Assembly (NCBI RefSeq): GCF_014356525.2
Contig: NC_052506.1
Location: 24,315,872 to 24,379,871 of the forward strand
DNA from: Nilaparvata lugens
Lineage: Eukaryota; Arthropoda; Insecta; Hemiptera; Delphacidae
Length of the DNA: 64,000 nt
Reading direction: 5' to 3'
Made by a program: the position numbers and the translations under genes. The notes under the pieces are model-generated. The model saw only the letters and a program-made list of their open reading frames with translations, did not search any database and was not told the DNA's origin. Within the stretch, counting starts at the first letter, position 1. The number at the start of each line of letters is the position of its first letter. Shown here piece by piece: positions 24,757 to 37,400 of this stretch.

Positions 24757-27150
24757 TGTTTTGTTTTAATTTATTCTTGGCTATTTACAGGCTGCTGACT
24801 TATTTTCCAACCGGCTTAAACATATAATATATTTTTGACTAGAAAGTAATAGCATTTAGGCTTATAAAATATAATCTCTCTCTAAAACATGTATTTTTTA
24901 CAGTACTAATAATATAAAATTTTCTTTAAAACATATAATTCTCTTTTTTAAAGCTATTGATTCCCCAAAAAGTAATACAAATTTCACTTCGCCAGTTTTC
25001 CTCAAAACTCGTATAAGTTATCTATAATTTTCAATATGGTTATTGACTTAATTTCAAATAATTATTCAATGAGCTTGGCTCTCATCATCATCCCCGTTTG
25101 TACGGCATGTTTTTCTGCCGTATCGTGGCCTATCACGTTGGGCAACATGTTTTTATGTCACGTTATTCTTTATATTTAAATAACGATTAGCCTCCTGCTT
25201 GGCATCAGTCGGTAAAGCATGAGATTTGATATAATTATATAATTAGGTCGTGGTTTTTAATAGGATTCAGTCTCAAAAATCTTGATAGGCCTAGGTATGG
25301 CTTCTCCTATAACTCTTGTAATTCAATAAAAAATAAATATATATAAATATGATACTTATACTATAGTGTTGAGGAATAAAAAATAAATTGCACACCATAA
25401 ACGTTTCATACATATATTAAACAAATAATGCAAAAAATAAATCGAGGCAAAAAATATATAAAGAGCGATAAAAAATATAATATAAAAATAGAACAATAAT
25501 TGAAATCAGTAAAATATCACAGGCTAAATTTTATATTCTAGATTTATGGCACGAATCATTACCATGTGCCTTTATCTTAAAATCATATGCATTCTTTTGC
25601 ATGTAGCTGCGATATGCGCTTGCTAATACTTGTCGACTTGGACAATTCAATTAAAAATATGTGCTTTAAGATCAGCTTGATAAATTAGCCACTAATAATC
25701 CAAATATATATATATATATTAAAATCTCTAGTACTTAGTAGATTCTTTGTATCGAATATATATTTTTATCTCAGGGTGCAAGATTCGGCACCTGACGGAA
25801 TAGGTAGAGCCATTCATCTAGTGAATTAGAGCTATAACAAACTATCGCAAATTATATTGCAAAAATTAAATATCATATGCATATGTTTTAATAGCCTAGA
25901 TTTTATACTTCTTTGATTTAATAGAAATTTCTGAAATATTGATCTATATTTTTCCTTCAATAAAATACCTTTAATACTAATTTTACTTGCGCAAGTATTA
26001 CTCTTATTAATTTCTTAATTTATAATAAAAACCCTTTCGGCGAGCTAGCTTTGATTATTAGATAATTCGAAGCACTAGGGCGCCCATCACTAATTCAATA
26101 TTTATCACTCACGTGTCGAAAATCTTCTTGTAAGCCGCCGATGTCGATCCAACTCCATGTGGTCCGGGAATATGGTAGCCGGAATCGTCTCTTCCAAGGG
26201 GTTATAAATTTATTTGAAATTGAAAATGACTTCTGCTTTACAATAGCATCACGAAGTCTTTTAAGAAATTTAATAATTTAATTTAACTTTAACTTTTACA
26301 AAATATTAGCAAGGTACTACGCTCTAAAATATTGGGGTCCTCTTATGGTGGCATTTGGCTGGCGAGTGCTGGTTCTCCTTTCTCAATTTTACAAATCTTA
26401 TTTCCGACTTTCAAATTAGCATAAAATTTAAATATCTTAGTCCTCCGCCATTAGGTTCAAATAGATCTTACAAAAAATGCCAAAATATTGCTTAGATTGT
26501 ATGATTAATAATTTCTTTGCATTCGAGCCATATCGATAACATAGACTATACAAAGTTTTAACACAAAATCCAGTACATTTATATAAATATATAGAAATAT
26601 TTTTGAATTGGCCTACAGTTGCCGCCTATTAACTGCCGTTTTACTATTGGTGCATGCAAATTTTATTCGGTATTCATGCGCCTGGTACCTCTTATTTCCT
26701 GAATACATTAAATTATTTTTATTTGGTTTTTTATTTATGCTCTTTACATGCTAGCTAATATTCTATACATTAATATTAATTCCATGCTACCTAATAATTA
26801 GCCACGTGATCAGATGTTTTTTCACATTGCACACCATCTGATTGCAATAAAGCTCTGCCAAGGGGTTTTGGTCAGATTCTACGTTTCTCAGTTTGATCGA
26901 TCTCTAGGTCACCGATCCGTGAATACATGTACATAACCTCAATCTTCAAATATTTTATATAATAATCTATTTATGAGCAACAGAATTCCTTCAAATCCTT
27001 TTTAGGTTTTTTGTACCATTTAGCCAGAACAAGCTGATGCTATCTAATCTTAGTGATTATCTATTTGGCGATATTAGCCAGTTACTTTATTTTCAGACCT
27101 ATTACTATTTCGGTTAGGGATTTTTATCTACCCAAATTCGATACTTTACA
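24757..27150 (-). repeat. Gypsy LTR B (shared middle LTR)
   Basis: 2394 bp. The left boundary TG at 24757 follows GCGCCCCCAA; the right boundary ACA at 27150 precedes CGCGCCCCTGGG. It serves as the 3' LTR of the right unit and the 5' LTR of the left unit. Nearly identical to LTR C apart from scattered small indels. Confidence 0.85.
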
Positions 27151-28122
27151 CGCGCCCCTGGGTTTGAATTCAAAATATCTGAGAATCACAATGTTTTTAA
27201 TGAAAACCCACCCTTCAATACATAGATATACACTATACTTTATTTATAAATTATACTCTCATACTTCTATCACAGTTCGCAGACATATTTGCTGCATCTC
27301 CTTTATACCTTTATCAAATACACTAACAAATTCTTCTCCTCAACACACATAAAATATCATAAATATAAACTTCTAAACGCACTCCTCCTGACAACACTTA
27401 AACATAGTAATTTTTGGAATCGCCGCTCGCAGGGCTGCCAACCTAACTACACACATTTCATGATTCTCACAATGATTCCTTTTAGACAATAATTTCGATT
27501 CACAAAACTTCTGGGCTTATATCTTATAGTATTTCTTAGGTCTTAATATAAATAATTTTCTATACATCAGGTACAATACTTTTCTTCTGCTAATGGCTCT
27601 TTGGTTTTTTGGTAGCTTGTATTCACTTTAGGTCTTTTCAGGTAACAAACGTGGCATAACTAAAGGCAATAAATATAAAACATATAAATAAATGTACTAA
27701 CATTGATAAATATAATAAATAACAATAATAAATAACAATTTTGGGGTAACCATACTTTTTCATAATCATATGTTTGCAGGCATTACATATTTGATTCAGG
27801 TGGCCTTGCCCAGCTGGTCACTGGCTCTACAGAATTTGCTGTCGACTTTCATAATTAACCTAACTGCTGCATTTTTTCTCTTTAAAGGTAATTTACAAAT
27901 TTTAAATATACTATCCCCGCTTGTGTCCTTTTTTAGTGGATGTAGCTAATTTAATTACACATTTAAAAATTATTCTTTTTCTTATTGCAGGCTTCTAACG
28001 GCTGGAAGGAATTAAAACACTGGATTGTTGCCATGCGGTCCTATGCCAAGATTAAATTTATTAAGGAAGGTCAGTAATCGGTTTGATAATAATGTTTTCC
28101 TTGATTTCTTATCATATTTATT

Positions 28123-28715
28123 TCAAATTCTGTGATATGGCTTAATATTGGCTACATTTTCCCACCAAACAATGTGCGTGTTCTCGCTCTCTTGTAACTG
28201 AACTGTGTTATGCTGCGATATGGCTACTATAGTGAATGGCCCTGAATAAATTGAAAAGAATTTGCGAGTTACTTTCTCCAAAGCATTTGATAATCTGTGG
28301 CTCTTTACTAAAACTTCATCTCCAACGTTATATGAAAATAATTTGTATGCTCGGTCGTGGAATCTCTTTCTGCTATTTGCCTTCTGCTCTAGCTTTAACC
28401 TTACTAGATGATGGATATTAGGGTTCGTTAACTTATTCACTTCTGAGCTTGGAAAATCAATTAATTTTTCGATAAATGTATTGTTCCTTTTACCGAATAT
28501 GATTTCATAAGGCGTACGACCGGTGCTTTCATTTAGGCTATTATTATAGCATTCTTCTAAAAATGGTATATACCTAACCCATTGTTGGTGTTTTTCATTA
28601 CAGTACGTCCGCATAAAACGAGAGATCTCTGCCATACGTCGCTCTACCGGATTAGCGCTGGGGCTGTAAAGAGATGTCCTCGACCATTTAATATTAGCCA
28701 GGTGCTTCCATTTTA
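28123..28715 (-). CDS. Gypsy integrase C-terminal remnant, copy B
   Basis: Last third of a Ty3/Gypsy integrase. It begins within SLYSPSANPVERRMAEI, where the Glu is the third catalytic residue of the DDE triad. It runs through TGRTPYEIIFGKRNN, GDEVLVKSHRL and the GPF/Y-type motif YSGPFTIVAI to a stop at 28123. The frame is intact, but the first two catalytic Asp residues and all upstream pol domains are absent, so it cannot act as an integrase alone. It overlaps the end of gag by the deletion junction at about 28700. Whether it is translated is unknown; a frameshift from gag would be needed. Confidence 0.75.
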
Positions 28716-31525
28716 TTTCTAATATTTTTTAATTCTTCCAATCTTATTAGCCACCGTCTGTTCTTTATTAGTCCATCTTCCATTTCCTTGTTGCCCATGC
28801 ACGAATCCGTAATTGTTCTTGTAGTAGCTCCGTTTTTATTATATTTCTTTGGCCTATTATTCCGGTCACATCGTTGATCATCTTCCTTAAAACGAATGTG
28901 CCGCGGATGCATGACGTCGGTGGTCTGTTCTCCAACCTGGTCCCGGTCCGGTATCCTCCTCGGGCGTTTAAATCGTGCATGCGGCCGGTATGCGCGCGCG
29001 CGGTTCCTCCGTTTCTTTCGCTTCTTTCTCCGGGCCTTATGATGCATGCCTCTTTTCTCCTGCATGTTGTCCTCCCAGTCCTGACGTCGGTCGAGTGTCC
29101 TCGGGCGCCTCCGTCTCCGGGCCTTGCGATGGTCGCTCCTCTTGTCCGGTAGTCCGTCCTCCCTGGTGTCATCCTCTTGGTCTTCTATCCGGGGTTCATT
29201 GGGGTGCCTTGGTAGGGTCGAATGATGCGCGGGTGCGGTGGCGGTCTCTTGATGCGCGGGTGTGACGTGCAGACACATGGTGGCGGTCTCTGGATATGCG
29301 GGCTGTTCTTCCTGCGGTGATGGATTGTCGGCGGGGAATATAAGGCTCAAGAGGGGTTGATGTTTTCGGGTTGTTTTAATTACATGTTGAGCGGCGGTTT
29401 TTGGTGGTGATTTATCTTGTATTAACATCTGTTTTTCTAATATTTTCGGTAACCCGTTCACAAAGGTGGTATATGAGGCTGTAGTATCTTTATTTTCTCT
29501 ATCTATTTTTTCTGAGCTTGTGTGGGTTGTATCGGGGTTATCATGTAGACATAATTGTTTAGATGTAGTCTTCTCTGCGTTTGGTGGTGGGTTATCTTGT
29601 GTCTTTTGTTTATTTGATCTGGATGCATGCTCTAATGTGTAGTTTGTACTTATTTGATGAGGTGGCGGTTTGTAATTTCTGTTGTAATTGTTCTGTGTGT
29701 GATTATTATTTGAGTTTAATCGATCACGGCCATCATAGTGATTCTTACGATTGCTCTGCTGGGCATAGTGGTTGGTTGTGCGATTTTGAAATTTTTCATT
29801 ATTCCAGTTACCATTTTGCCTGTGCTCATAGCGGCGTTCAAATTGAGGGGCAGATCGGTAGCGATCATATGATACCGGTTCATAATTTTGGCTGTTATAC
29901 TGATTAAATTTTGAGTTATGTTGATTTTGTGCGTATCTCTGGTCTGAACGGTGGTTTGATATTGCCATCACAGACTGTATGCCATATAAATGATTTATCA
30001 GCTGCTTGCAATCAGTAATGGGTTGTGTGGCGAGTGCCATTCTAACTTGATACGGTAGCTTCTTTAAAATAATACTTGCTAATGCCGATTCATTAATGGG
30101 CTCGCTCAATTGAGAATTTTTAAACTGTAGGGCAGTGACGAAAGTGGTACATGCACCGTCTAAGTTAGGGTTGAAATCGCATGATATAATGTCCGCTAGC
30201 ACGTCCAACTGTTTACTTCTGCTCCAATACTGTTCCAGGAAGACAGCTACAAACTCATCCAATGATGTAAATTCATGGGCTCTACTCCGAAAGAACATCA
30301 GGGGTTCGCCAATCAATAAACTAGTCAAACGAAGACGCCAAAAATTCCAAGAGGTAGGTGCAAGAGTTTGTACTAATTTTATCTGATCAATGAATGGTTG
30401 AGGTTGCAAATGGCGATCAGTATTATCAAATTTTCCCAGTCCTTGTAATATACTATGAACGTTGAGGTTGTCTGTTTGAATCCCTTGAGGTCGTTGTTGA
30501 ATATGATTTTCTAATGCTGTTATTTTTTCCTGTGTTATCTGCCATTGACTATTATGTGTAATTTTATTTGCGTTTATTTCTTGATTTAATTGAGTCAGAG
30601 TGGATTTTTGAATTAGTAGAGTTCCGTTTAAAGCTTTACAGGTTTCAGTATTTTGATTGATGCTACCTTGCAGTTGGTTCATTTTTGTGGACATATTAAT
30701 CTGTTTATTTTGTATTTCTTTAATACTGTTAATATTTTTGTCAACTATAGTTGTTAATGTTTGATTGGCAACGGTAATTTGTTTGTGGATTTCTTGGTGG
30801 CAATCGGCCTTAATGTTATTGGTTATATCCTGAATGGGTGTAGTGATTTGTATGGTTAGGTTATCTATCCTTTCATTGAGTTCACATGTAACCGTATCCA
30901 ACCTTTCCGATAATCCTGCCGTAACTTTATCCTGACTTTCTTTTTGTAGGGTTATCATTGCTTTTAATTCTTCCCTATGATTCTCTACTTTAGTTTCAAT
31001 ATTATCCAACCGTTGTTCTACTGATTTTATAGCGCCTGCGGTCTCTTTCATGCCCTGTTCCACTGTTTGTTTATTTTCCTCTTTTACTGTAGCAATCTCT
31101 TTTTTAATCTCCTGCATCATATTATCCATTGTTTTTTGTAACATGATATTGAAAGTACTGCTAGTTTGTTCCATTATTACCTTTTGAAGCGGATCTAACT
31201 CTGTGGTTGAAAATATACTTTGTTTGCTCAGGTGTGACTCGGCCTCCGGCGATGCGGGTTCTGCAGGCTGCTCCTCGCCCCCTTCAAAGTTGATCTCTGC
31301 TATCCGTTGATTCAATGGTGTGTCAGCGGCGTCGATTCGAGTGGATGATAGAGGTTGCAGACCTGGTGGATCGAAGACTATCGACCCGACGCTTCCTGGT
31401 TCCCTTTCTCGTGGCGTATTGGCATCTACCGTGGTGGGGTTTGATGTGCTTGGAGTCGACAAAGTGGGATCTGTGCAACCGCCGTACATATATGAAACTT
31501 CAGAGTTTGCGGGAGTGTGATTCAT
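28694..31525 (-). CDS. Gypsy gag polyprotein, intact copy B
   Basis: 943-aa Gag from an ATG at 31525 to a TAA at 28694; it forms the particle shell around retrotransposon RNA. The N-terminal ~120 residues are disordered (Ser/Thr/Pro). Residues about 120-340 are helical coiled coil. The retrotransposon-gag core follows, with FWRLRLTSLLIGEPLMFFRS, FVAVFLEQYWSRSKQL and CTTFVTALQFKNSQL. Then comes an Asn/Gln/Arg-rich tail and a strongly basic stretch (KARRRRRPRT, KARRKKRKKRR) that could bind nucleic acid. No CCHC zinc knuckle was seen. It is unusual for gag to stay open over 2.8 kb when pol is deleted, which suggests recent or trans-supported activity. Confidence 0.85.
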   Translation of the reverse strand: MNHTPANSEVSYMYGGCTDPTLSTPSTSNPTTVDANTPREREPGSVGSIVFDPPGLQPLSSTRIDAADTPLNQRIAEINFEGGEEQPAEPASPEAESHLSKQSIFSTTELDPLQKVIMEQTSSTFNIMLQKTMDNMMQEIKKEIATVKEENKQTVEQGMKETAGAIKSVEQRLDNIETKVENHREELKAMITLQKESQDKVTAGLSERLDTVTCELNERIDNLTIQITTPIQDITNNIKADCHQEIHKQITVANQTLTTIVDKNINSIKEIQNKQINMSTKMNQLQGSINQNTETCKALNGTLLIQKSTLTQLNQEINANKITHNSQWQITQEKITALENHIQQRPQGIQTDNLNVHSILQGLGKFDNTDRHLQPQPFIDQIKLVQTLAPTSWNFWRLRLTSLLIGEPLMFFRSRAHEFTSLDEFVAVFLEQYWSRSKQLDVLADIISCDFNPNLDGACTTFVTALQFKNSQLSEPINESALASIILKKLPYQVRMALATQPITDCKQLINHLYGIQSVMAISNHRSDQRYAQNQHNSKFNQYNSQNYEPVSYDRYRSAPQFERRYEHRQNGNWNNEKFQNRTTNHYAQQSNRKNHYDGRDRLNSNNNHTQNNYNRNYKPPPHQISTNYTLEHASRSNKQKTQDNPPPNAEKTTSKQLCLHDNPDTTHTSSEKIDRENKDTTASYTTFVNGLPKILEKQMLIQDKSPPKTAAQHVIKTTRKHQPLLSLIFPADNPSPQEEQPAYPETATMCLHVTPAHQETATAPAHHSTLPRHPNEPRIEDQEDDTREDGLPDKRSDHRKARRRRRPRTLDRRQDWEDNMQEKRGMHHKARRKKRKKRRNRARAYRPHARFKRPRRIPDRDQVGEQTTDVMHPRHIRFKEDDQRCDRNNRPKKYNKNGATTRTITDSCMGNKEMEDGLIKNRRWLIRLEELKNIRNKMEAPG

Positions 31526-31679
31526 TATGTCAAATATGATAAATGCTAATTAAAAAGTGATAAATGATAAGCGAAAATGCTTAAAAAAGAGACACAAACC
31601 GGGACTTACAGTGAAACAGTGATGTGTAAAGTGTTTGGATACTCCTACGACAAGGTATTTATACTTAAGTTTTTTATAA

Positions 31680-31697
31680 TGCTCTAGCGCCCCCAAT
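31680..31697 (-). other. Candidate primer-binding site, right Gypsy unit
   Basis: Directly inside the left boundary of LTR C, the coding strand reads TTGGGGGCGCTAGAGC after the LTR end AAAACA. A TGG start one base from the LTR is the expected position for tRNA priming. The same sequence sits next to LTR B at about 24741-24756. The primer tRNA was not identified. Confidence 0.45.
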
Positions 31698-34119
31698 GTT
31701 TTGTTTTAATTTATTCTTGGCTAGTTTACAGGCTGTGACTTATTTTCCAACCGGCTTAAACATATAATATATTTTTGACTAGAAAGTAATAGCAGTTTAG
31801 GCTTATAAAAATAATCTCTCTCTATAAACATGTATTTTTTACAGTACTAATAATATAAAATTTTCTTTAAAACATATAATTTCTCTTTATTTAAAGCTAT
31901 TGATTCCCCAAAAAGTAATACAAATTTCACTTCGCCAGTTTTCCTCAAAACTCGTATAAGTTATCTATAATTTTCAATATGATTATTGACTTAATTTCAA
32001 ATAGTTATTCAATGAGCTTGGCTCTCATCATCAGTCCCACGTTGGTACGGCATGTTTTTCTGCCGTATCCGTGGCCTATCACGTTGGGCGACATGTTTTT
32101 ATGTCACGTTATTCTTTATATTTAAATAACGATTAGCCTCCTGCTTGGCATCAGTCGGTAAAGCATGAGATTTGATATAATTATATAATTAGGTCGTGGT
32201 TTTTTAATAGGATTCAGTCTCAAAAATCTTGATAGGCCTAGGTATGGGCTTCTCCTATAACTCTTGTAATTCAATAAAAAATAAATATATATAAATATGA
32301 TACTTATACTATAGTGTTGAGGAATAAAAAATAAATTGCACACCATAAACGTTTCATACATATATTAAACAAATAATGCAAAAAATAAATCGAGGCAAAA
32401 AATATATAAAGAGCGATAAAAAATATAATATAAAAATAGAACAATAATTGAAATCAGTAAAATATCACAGGCTAAATTTTATATTCTAGATTTATGGCAC
32501 GAATCATTACCATGTGCCTTTATCTAAAATCATATGCATTCTTTTGCATGTAGCTGCGATATGCGCTTGCTTGACTTGGTATTACTTGATATTACTTGTT
32601 GACTTGGACAATTCCATTAAAAATATGTGCTTTAAGATCAGCTTGATAAATTAGCCACTAATAATCCAAATATATATATATATTAAAATCTCTAGTACTT
32701 AGTAGATCTCTTTATATCGAATATATATTTTTATCTCAGGGTGCAAGATTCGGCACCTGACGGAATAGGTAGAGCCATTCATCTAGTGAATTAGAGCTAT
32801 AACAAACTATCGCAAATTATATTGCAAAAATTGAAGAGCATATTAATGTATTTTAATAGCCTAGATTTTATACTTCTTTGATCTAATGGAATTTTCTGAA
32901 ATGTATTGATCTATATTTTTCCTTCAATAAAATACCTTTAATACTAATTTTACTTGCGCAAGTATTTCTCTTATTAATTTCTTAATTTATAATAAAAACC
33001 CTTTCGGCGAGCTAGCTTTGATTATTAGATAGATTCGAAGCACTAGGGCGCCCATCACTAATTCAATATTTATCACTCACGTGTCGAAAATCTTCTTGTA
33101 AGCCGCCGATGTCGATCCAACTCCATGTGGTCCGGGAATATGGTAGCCGGAATCGTCTCTTCCAAGGGGTTATAAATTTATTTGAAATTGAAAATGACTT
33201 CTGCTTTACAATAGCATCACGAAGTCCTTTAAGAAATTTAATAATTTAATTTAACTTTAACTTTTACAAAATTATTAGCAAGGTACTACGCTCTAAAATA
33301 TTTGGGGTCCTCTTATGGTGGCATTTGGCTGGCGAGTGCTGGTTCTCCTTTCTCAATTTTTACAGATCCTATTTCCGACTTTCAAATTAGCATAAAATTT
33401 AAATATCTTAGTCCTCCGCCATTAGGTTCAAATAGATCTTACAAAAAATGCCAAAATATTGCTTAGATTGTATGATTAATAATTTCTTTGCATTCGAGCC
33501 ATATCGATAACATAGACTATACAAAGTTTTAACACAAAATCCAGTACATTTATATAATATATAGAAATATTTTTGAATTGGCCTACAGTTGCCGCCTATT
33601 AACTGCCGTTTTACTATTGGTGCATGCAAATTTTATTCGGTATTCATGCGCCTGGTACCTCTTATTTCCTGAATACATAAATTATTTTTATTTGGTTTTT
33701 TATTTATGCTCTTTACATGCTAGCTAATATTCTATACATTAATATTAACTCCATGCTACCTAATAATTAGCCACGTGATCAGATGTTTTTTCACATTGCA
33801 CACCATCTGATTGCAATAAAGCTCTGCCAAGGGGTTTTGGTCAGATTCTACGTTTCTCGGTTTGATCGATCTCTAGGTCACCGATCCGTGAATACATGTA
33901 CATAACCTCAATCTTCAAATATTTTATATAATAATCTATTTATGAGCAACAGAATTCCTTCAAATCCTTTTTAGGTTTTTTGTACCATTTAGCCAGAACA
34001 AGCTGATGCTATCTAATCTTAGTGATTATCTATTTGGCGATATTAGCCAGTTACTTTATTTTCAGACCTATTACTATTTCGGTTAGGGATTTTTATCTAC
34101 CCAAATTCGATACTTCACA
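31697..34119 (-). repeat. Gypsy LTR C (5' LTR of the array)
   Basis: 2423 bp, from TG at 31697 to ACA at 34119. Beyond 34119 the sequence switches to Polinton integrase (GTGCATTATAAAC), whereas LTRs A and B continue into CGCGCCC internal sequence at the same point. That fixes the LTR edge. Confidence 0.85.
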
Positions 34120-34363
34120 GTGCATTATAAACACTTTGTGCAGTCTTATTCTTTAAAGGTATACAATAAGCGTACTTAGTAAAACAATTAATAACAACTA
34201 AAATATAACGATATCCTTTATTGAATTTAGATAAGCTACCCATCTCAATCAGATCTGATTGATATAAATCGTTCTCATTCTTCAACTCATATCTACGTGT
34301 GGGGTAATTTACACGTGCAGCAGAGTGTAGCTCTGCTGCTAATTTTGCTCTAATATTACTCAT
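34120..34363 (-). pseudogene. Polinton integrase, N-terminal part (severed)
   Basis: 81 codons from an ATG at 34363. It reads MSNIRAKLAAELHSAARVN..., then YQSDLIEMGSLSKFNKGYRYILVVINCF, the first catalytic Asp region of Polinton integrases (usually WQADLVEM), and AQSVYNAL. The sequence then stops at the LTR edge at 34119. The other half is at 18047-18532. It sits 84 bp downstream of the polymerase stop, as expected for a Polinton gene cluster. Confidence 0.85.
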
Positions 34364-34447
34364 TCTTCTTCTTTGTGTGAAGACATGCTAGAAACAGAAT
34401 TCGATGTGTTGGTCACTACCTCGTTACACACACACTGATCTGTGCCA

Positions 34448-37400
34448 TCAGTTTGCTATTTTGTAGTGACCGAATGGTAATGTATCGATTCCGTTCTCTG
34501 CAATAAAGCGCTTGTCATCGAACAGGCTTAAACAAACCTTTGCGCATTCAATTTGATGCATGTTATGATTGAAGGATCTCAACATATTACATTTTTCTAT
34601 ATGTTGGCATCGTTCAATCAAACATTTCTTATACAAGTCAAAACTAAGTTTTCTATTTTTCACATGTGGCTCCACACCTTTTGCTACACACTTATTTACA
34701 GTTTCCTCCTTCTCATTATTTACAAGATATGAATACAATTTCGACCGTAATCCCAGAAAAGATTTTAAAGGAATTGAAGCTGCCTCATCCTTGAATTTCC
34801 CTACAACTTTATTCCTCTCATTGGAGAAGCATTCGTGCTCAGCTGGATAATTTGAAGTGTCAAACAATTCTAGATTTTCTCTTATCAGTTGGTAGACGTC
34901 GGGTGTCTCCAACGATAAGAGGAAGCTATCTGTATCAGTCATACAAAGCTGGATGCGTTGCCATGGTATGATTTTTTGCAATTTACAATAGAAAAAATCA
35001 TACATGTGTAGTTTACTCAAATCCAGGATGCAGAAACCCAAATAGATTGGCTTATTCATTTTTAGTTCCAACTTTCGCGAGAAAACCGCAATCACATCCG
35101 AACTTATTATCTGCCAGCATTTACATAGGGGATTTGAAATGTACTTATCTAGACGCTTGGCGTCTGTGATAATTTGAACATTACATTGATGCCGATTTCC
35201 CTGTATCGATTTTCCAAAGCATAAATTACTCATCTGTTTAAAAAAAGAGACTTCAAATTTATTTTTTGCGGCTTGCCTATTACAGGTATTGAACTCAATG
35301 TAGTTCTTCAACCAAGGCGATTGGGAAAAGCTAATGACGCGATGTACTTTTGTTAATTGCAATCCGAGTTGAAGGTACAGTTTCAAATTCATGTAATGAA
35401 CAATGTACCTCTCTCGATCAAAAAGTGTGTTCATGAGATTTTTAGTCAGAGTTTGACCGTTCTCATTGGTTTGGTACTCGGAGAACAATTCACTAGGAGG
35501 AATTTGATGAAGTGGAGCTAGAGGGAAATTGGCATGCATATCATGTAACTCCTGTGGGTACTTGAGATCACATTCAATCACATAACCAGTTTCTGATTCA
35601 CTCTCCAAATTTGTAAAGTCAAGAGCATGGATTTCTTCCTCTGAGAGGAACTTGAAATTTCCATAAGGTAAGAATTGATTCATAGAGTCGGCATACAAAG
35701 AATTACAATCTATATAAAGCAAATAGTTACTTGGTTTTGTGGGATCATATGTGTCAGGGATGTGTTTGTTATTGGCTTCGCAATAATGCTTGCCAATAAA
35801 CGAAACACCACCGCACATTCCTGATTCAAACAATAGATGTATATCGGGATCGCTAATCAATTGGAGTTCAACCCGGGTGAACCTTAACATACAATTCCAA
35901 GTGTAATGATCAAGCGAAAGAAAATGAGTCACATCGAGGCCATATGACCTAAAAAGCGTTGACCTCATTTCTTTGAAAACCTCAACTAATAGCATGATGT
36001 CTAGGCACAGATAGAAATCATGATACTCGCCGAGAGATTTCAACTTGAATGTTGAGAACACTCTTTGTGCATGCTCATATTCTTTGGGGGAGAGGAGTGT
36101 ATTGTTAAGATCATTATAAAAACATTCTATCGGAGGGAGAGAAGTCTCAGCGAATTTTTCAGGGCAAGATATGTACGAATAGGGATATACTCCTTTTTTC
36201 AACAAGAGTTGCCTATGTTTGAGATCGGGGTCATTAAATACTGAAAACAGACGTTTGAACTTCGATTCCATATCTGTACTATCTACCAAGTTGCGCACTA
36301 ATACTTCTAAAGATTCATTCATAAATTTATATGAATCTAAAAACTTGATTTTTCCCACTGTCAATGTCAAAAATCTTTCTGATGTATTGGCGATACAGGA
36401 AATTTCTTTTTTACATTTTCCGAGAGCTTTTAGAATAAAATGACTGTCAAATCCGCTAAAATTATGGAAGTAACAGCTAATCGTATTGTCAGTTCGAGTA
36501 TTTAAATTACACGATACATGAGCAGCACACAAAAACTTTCCATTTTCATGTGCATGATGGCGTACCTTTGTGTCTGTTTCGGTAAGAACTTCATAGCAAA
36601 GGCCGCACTTATCAGCATTTTGAAATTCGCGTTGCTGACGATCACTTAAATGCTCCATCGGAATTTCACATTTTATATCCGCATTCAATAAATCGCCCAG
36701 TTCGATTATTTCCTTGAGAAATTTCTCCATGATCTTTTCATTGATATTACTCGATCTATAGAGTACTGGGCCGTACGCAATATCTCCATTCACATTAATT
36801 ACAACAAAACAATACCCGCACAGAATATGACGCGCCGTTTTCTTGGTGTAACTTCTGGTGATAGGTACATCCTCAGATTCATTACCATCCATATTCACAA
36901 CAAATGTTTCCAAATCCACGTAGATTGTATACTTTTTCTTCAAAGTCGAACCGAGTTTTTCAAATTTGATTGTCTCACCTCGTTTTGGGTATGAAGTTCT
37001 CTGAGACTGGAACTTTGAACAAAGTTCTAGATGTCTCATCAAATTTGCTTTCCCATCCCGGTTTACTGTTTTGTCTGATGTAAATCTGTGAAAACAGAAA
37101 TTACAAACATCTACTTGTGCTTTAGCTTTCGAAAGGTGAGAAAGAAGACACAACAATCCGTTTTTCCCGTTCGCGGTGTTAATTAAACAAAAATGTGTTT
37201 TTCCTGCATCGCCTTTCATTATTAAAAGATTAATTTGGTATTTACGCGTACGGAATATGCTTGTTCGATAGGGGAAAAACTTTTTGTTGTCATACGCAAT
37301 AACATGAATTGTGATGTCTGTATTGAGAATTTCAAATTTCTTTATGTCGCGATCGGTGGTTGGGAAATTAACTCCGCGAGTGTTCAGCCTGTGAGCAAAT

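Larger units (their letters stand above)
18796..34119 (-). mobile_element. Tandem Ty3/Gypsy retrotransposon array (3 LTRs, 2 internal regions)
   Basis: The order is LTR (truncated, 18796-20273), internal (20274-24756), LTR (24757-27150), internal (27151-31696), LTR (31697-34119), all transcribed leftward. LTRs begin TGTAAAGTATCG / TGTGAAGTATCG and end AAAACA on the coding strand. The right end abuts the Polinton integrase at 34119/34120. Each internal region has gag and the end of integrase, but protease, RT, RNase H and most of integrase are deleted at the same point, so the element is non-autonomous. A shared middle LTR implies LTR-LTR recombination, tandem integration or collapsed assembly. 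The family is placed by the GPF/Y motif of the integrase tail. Confidence 0.85.
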
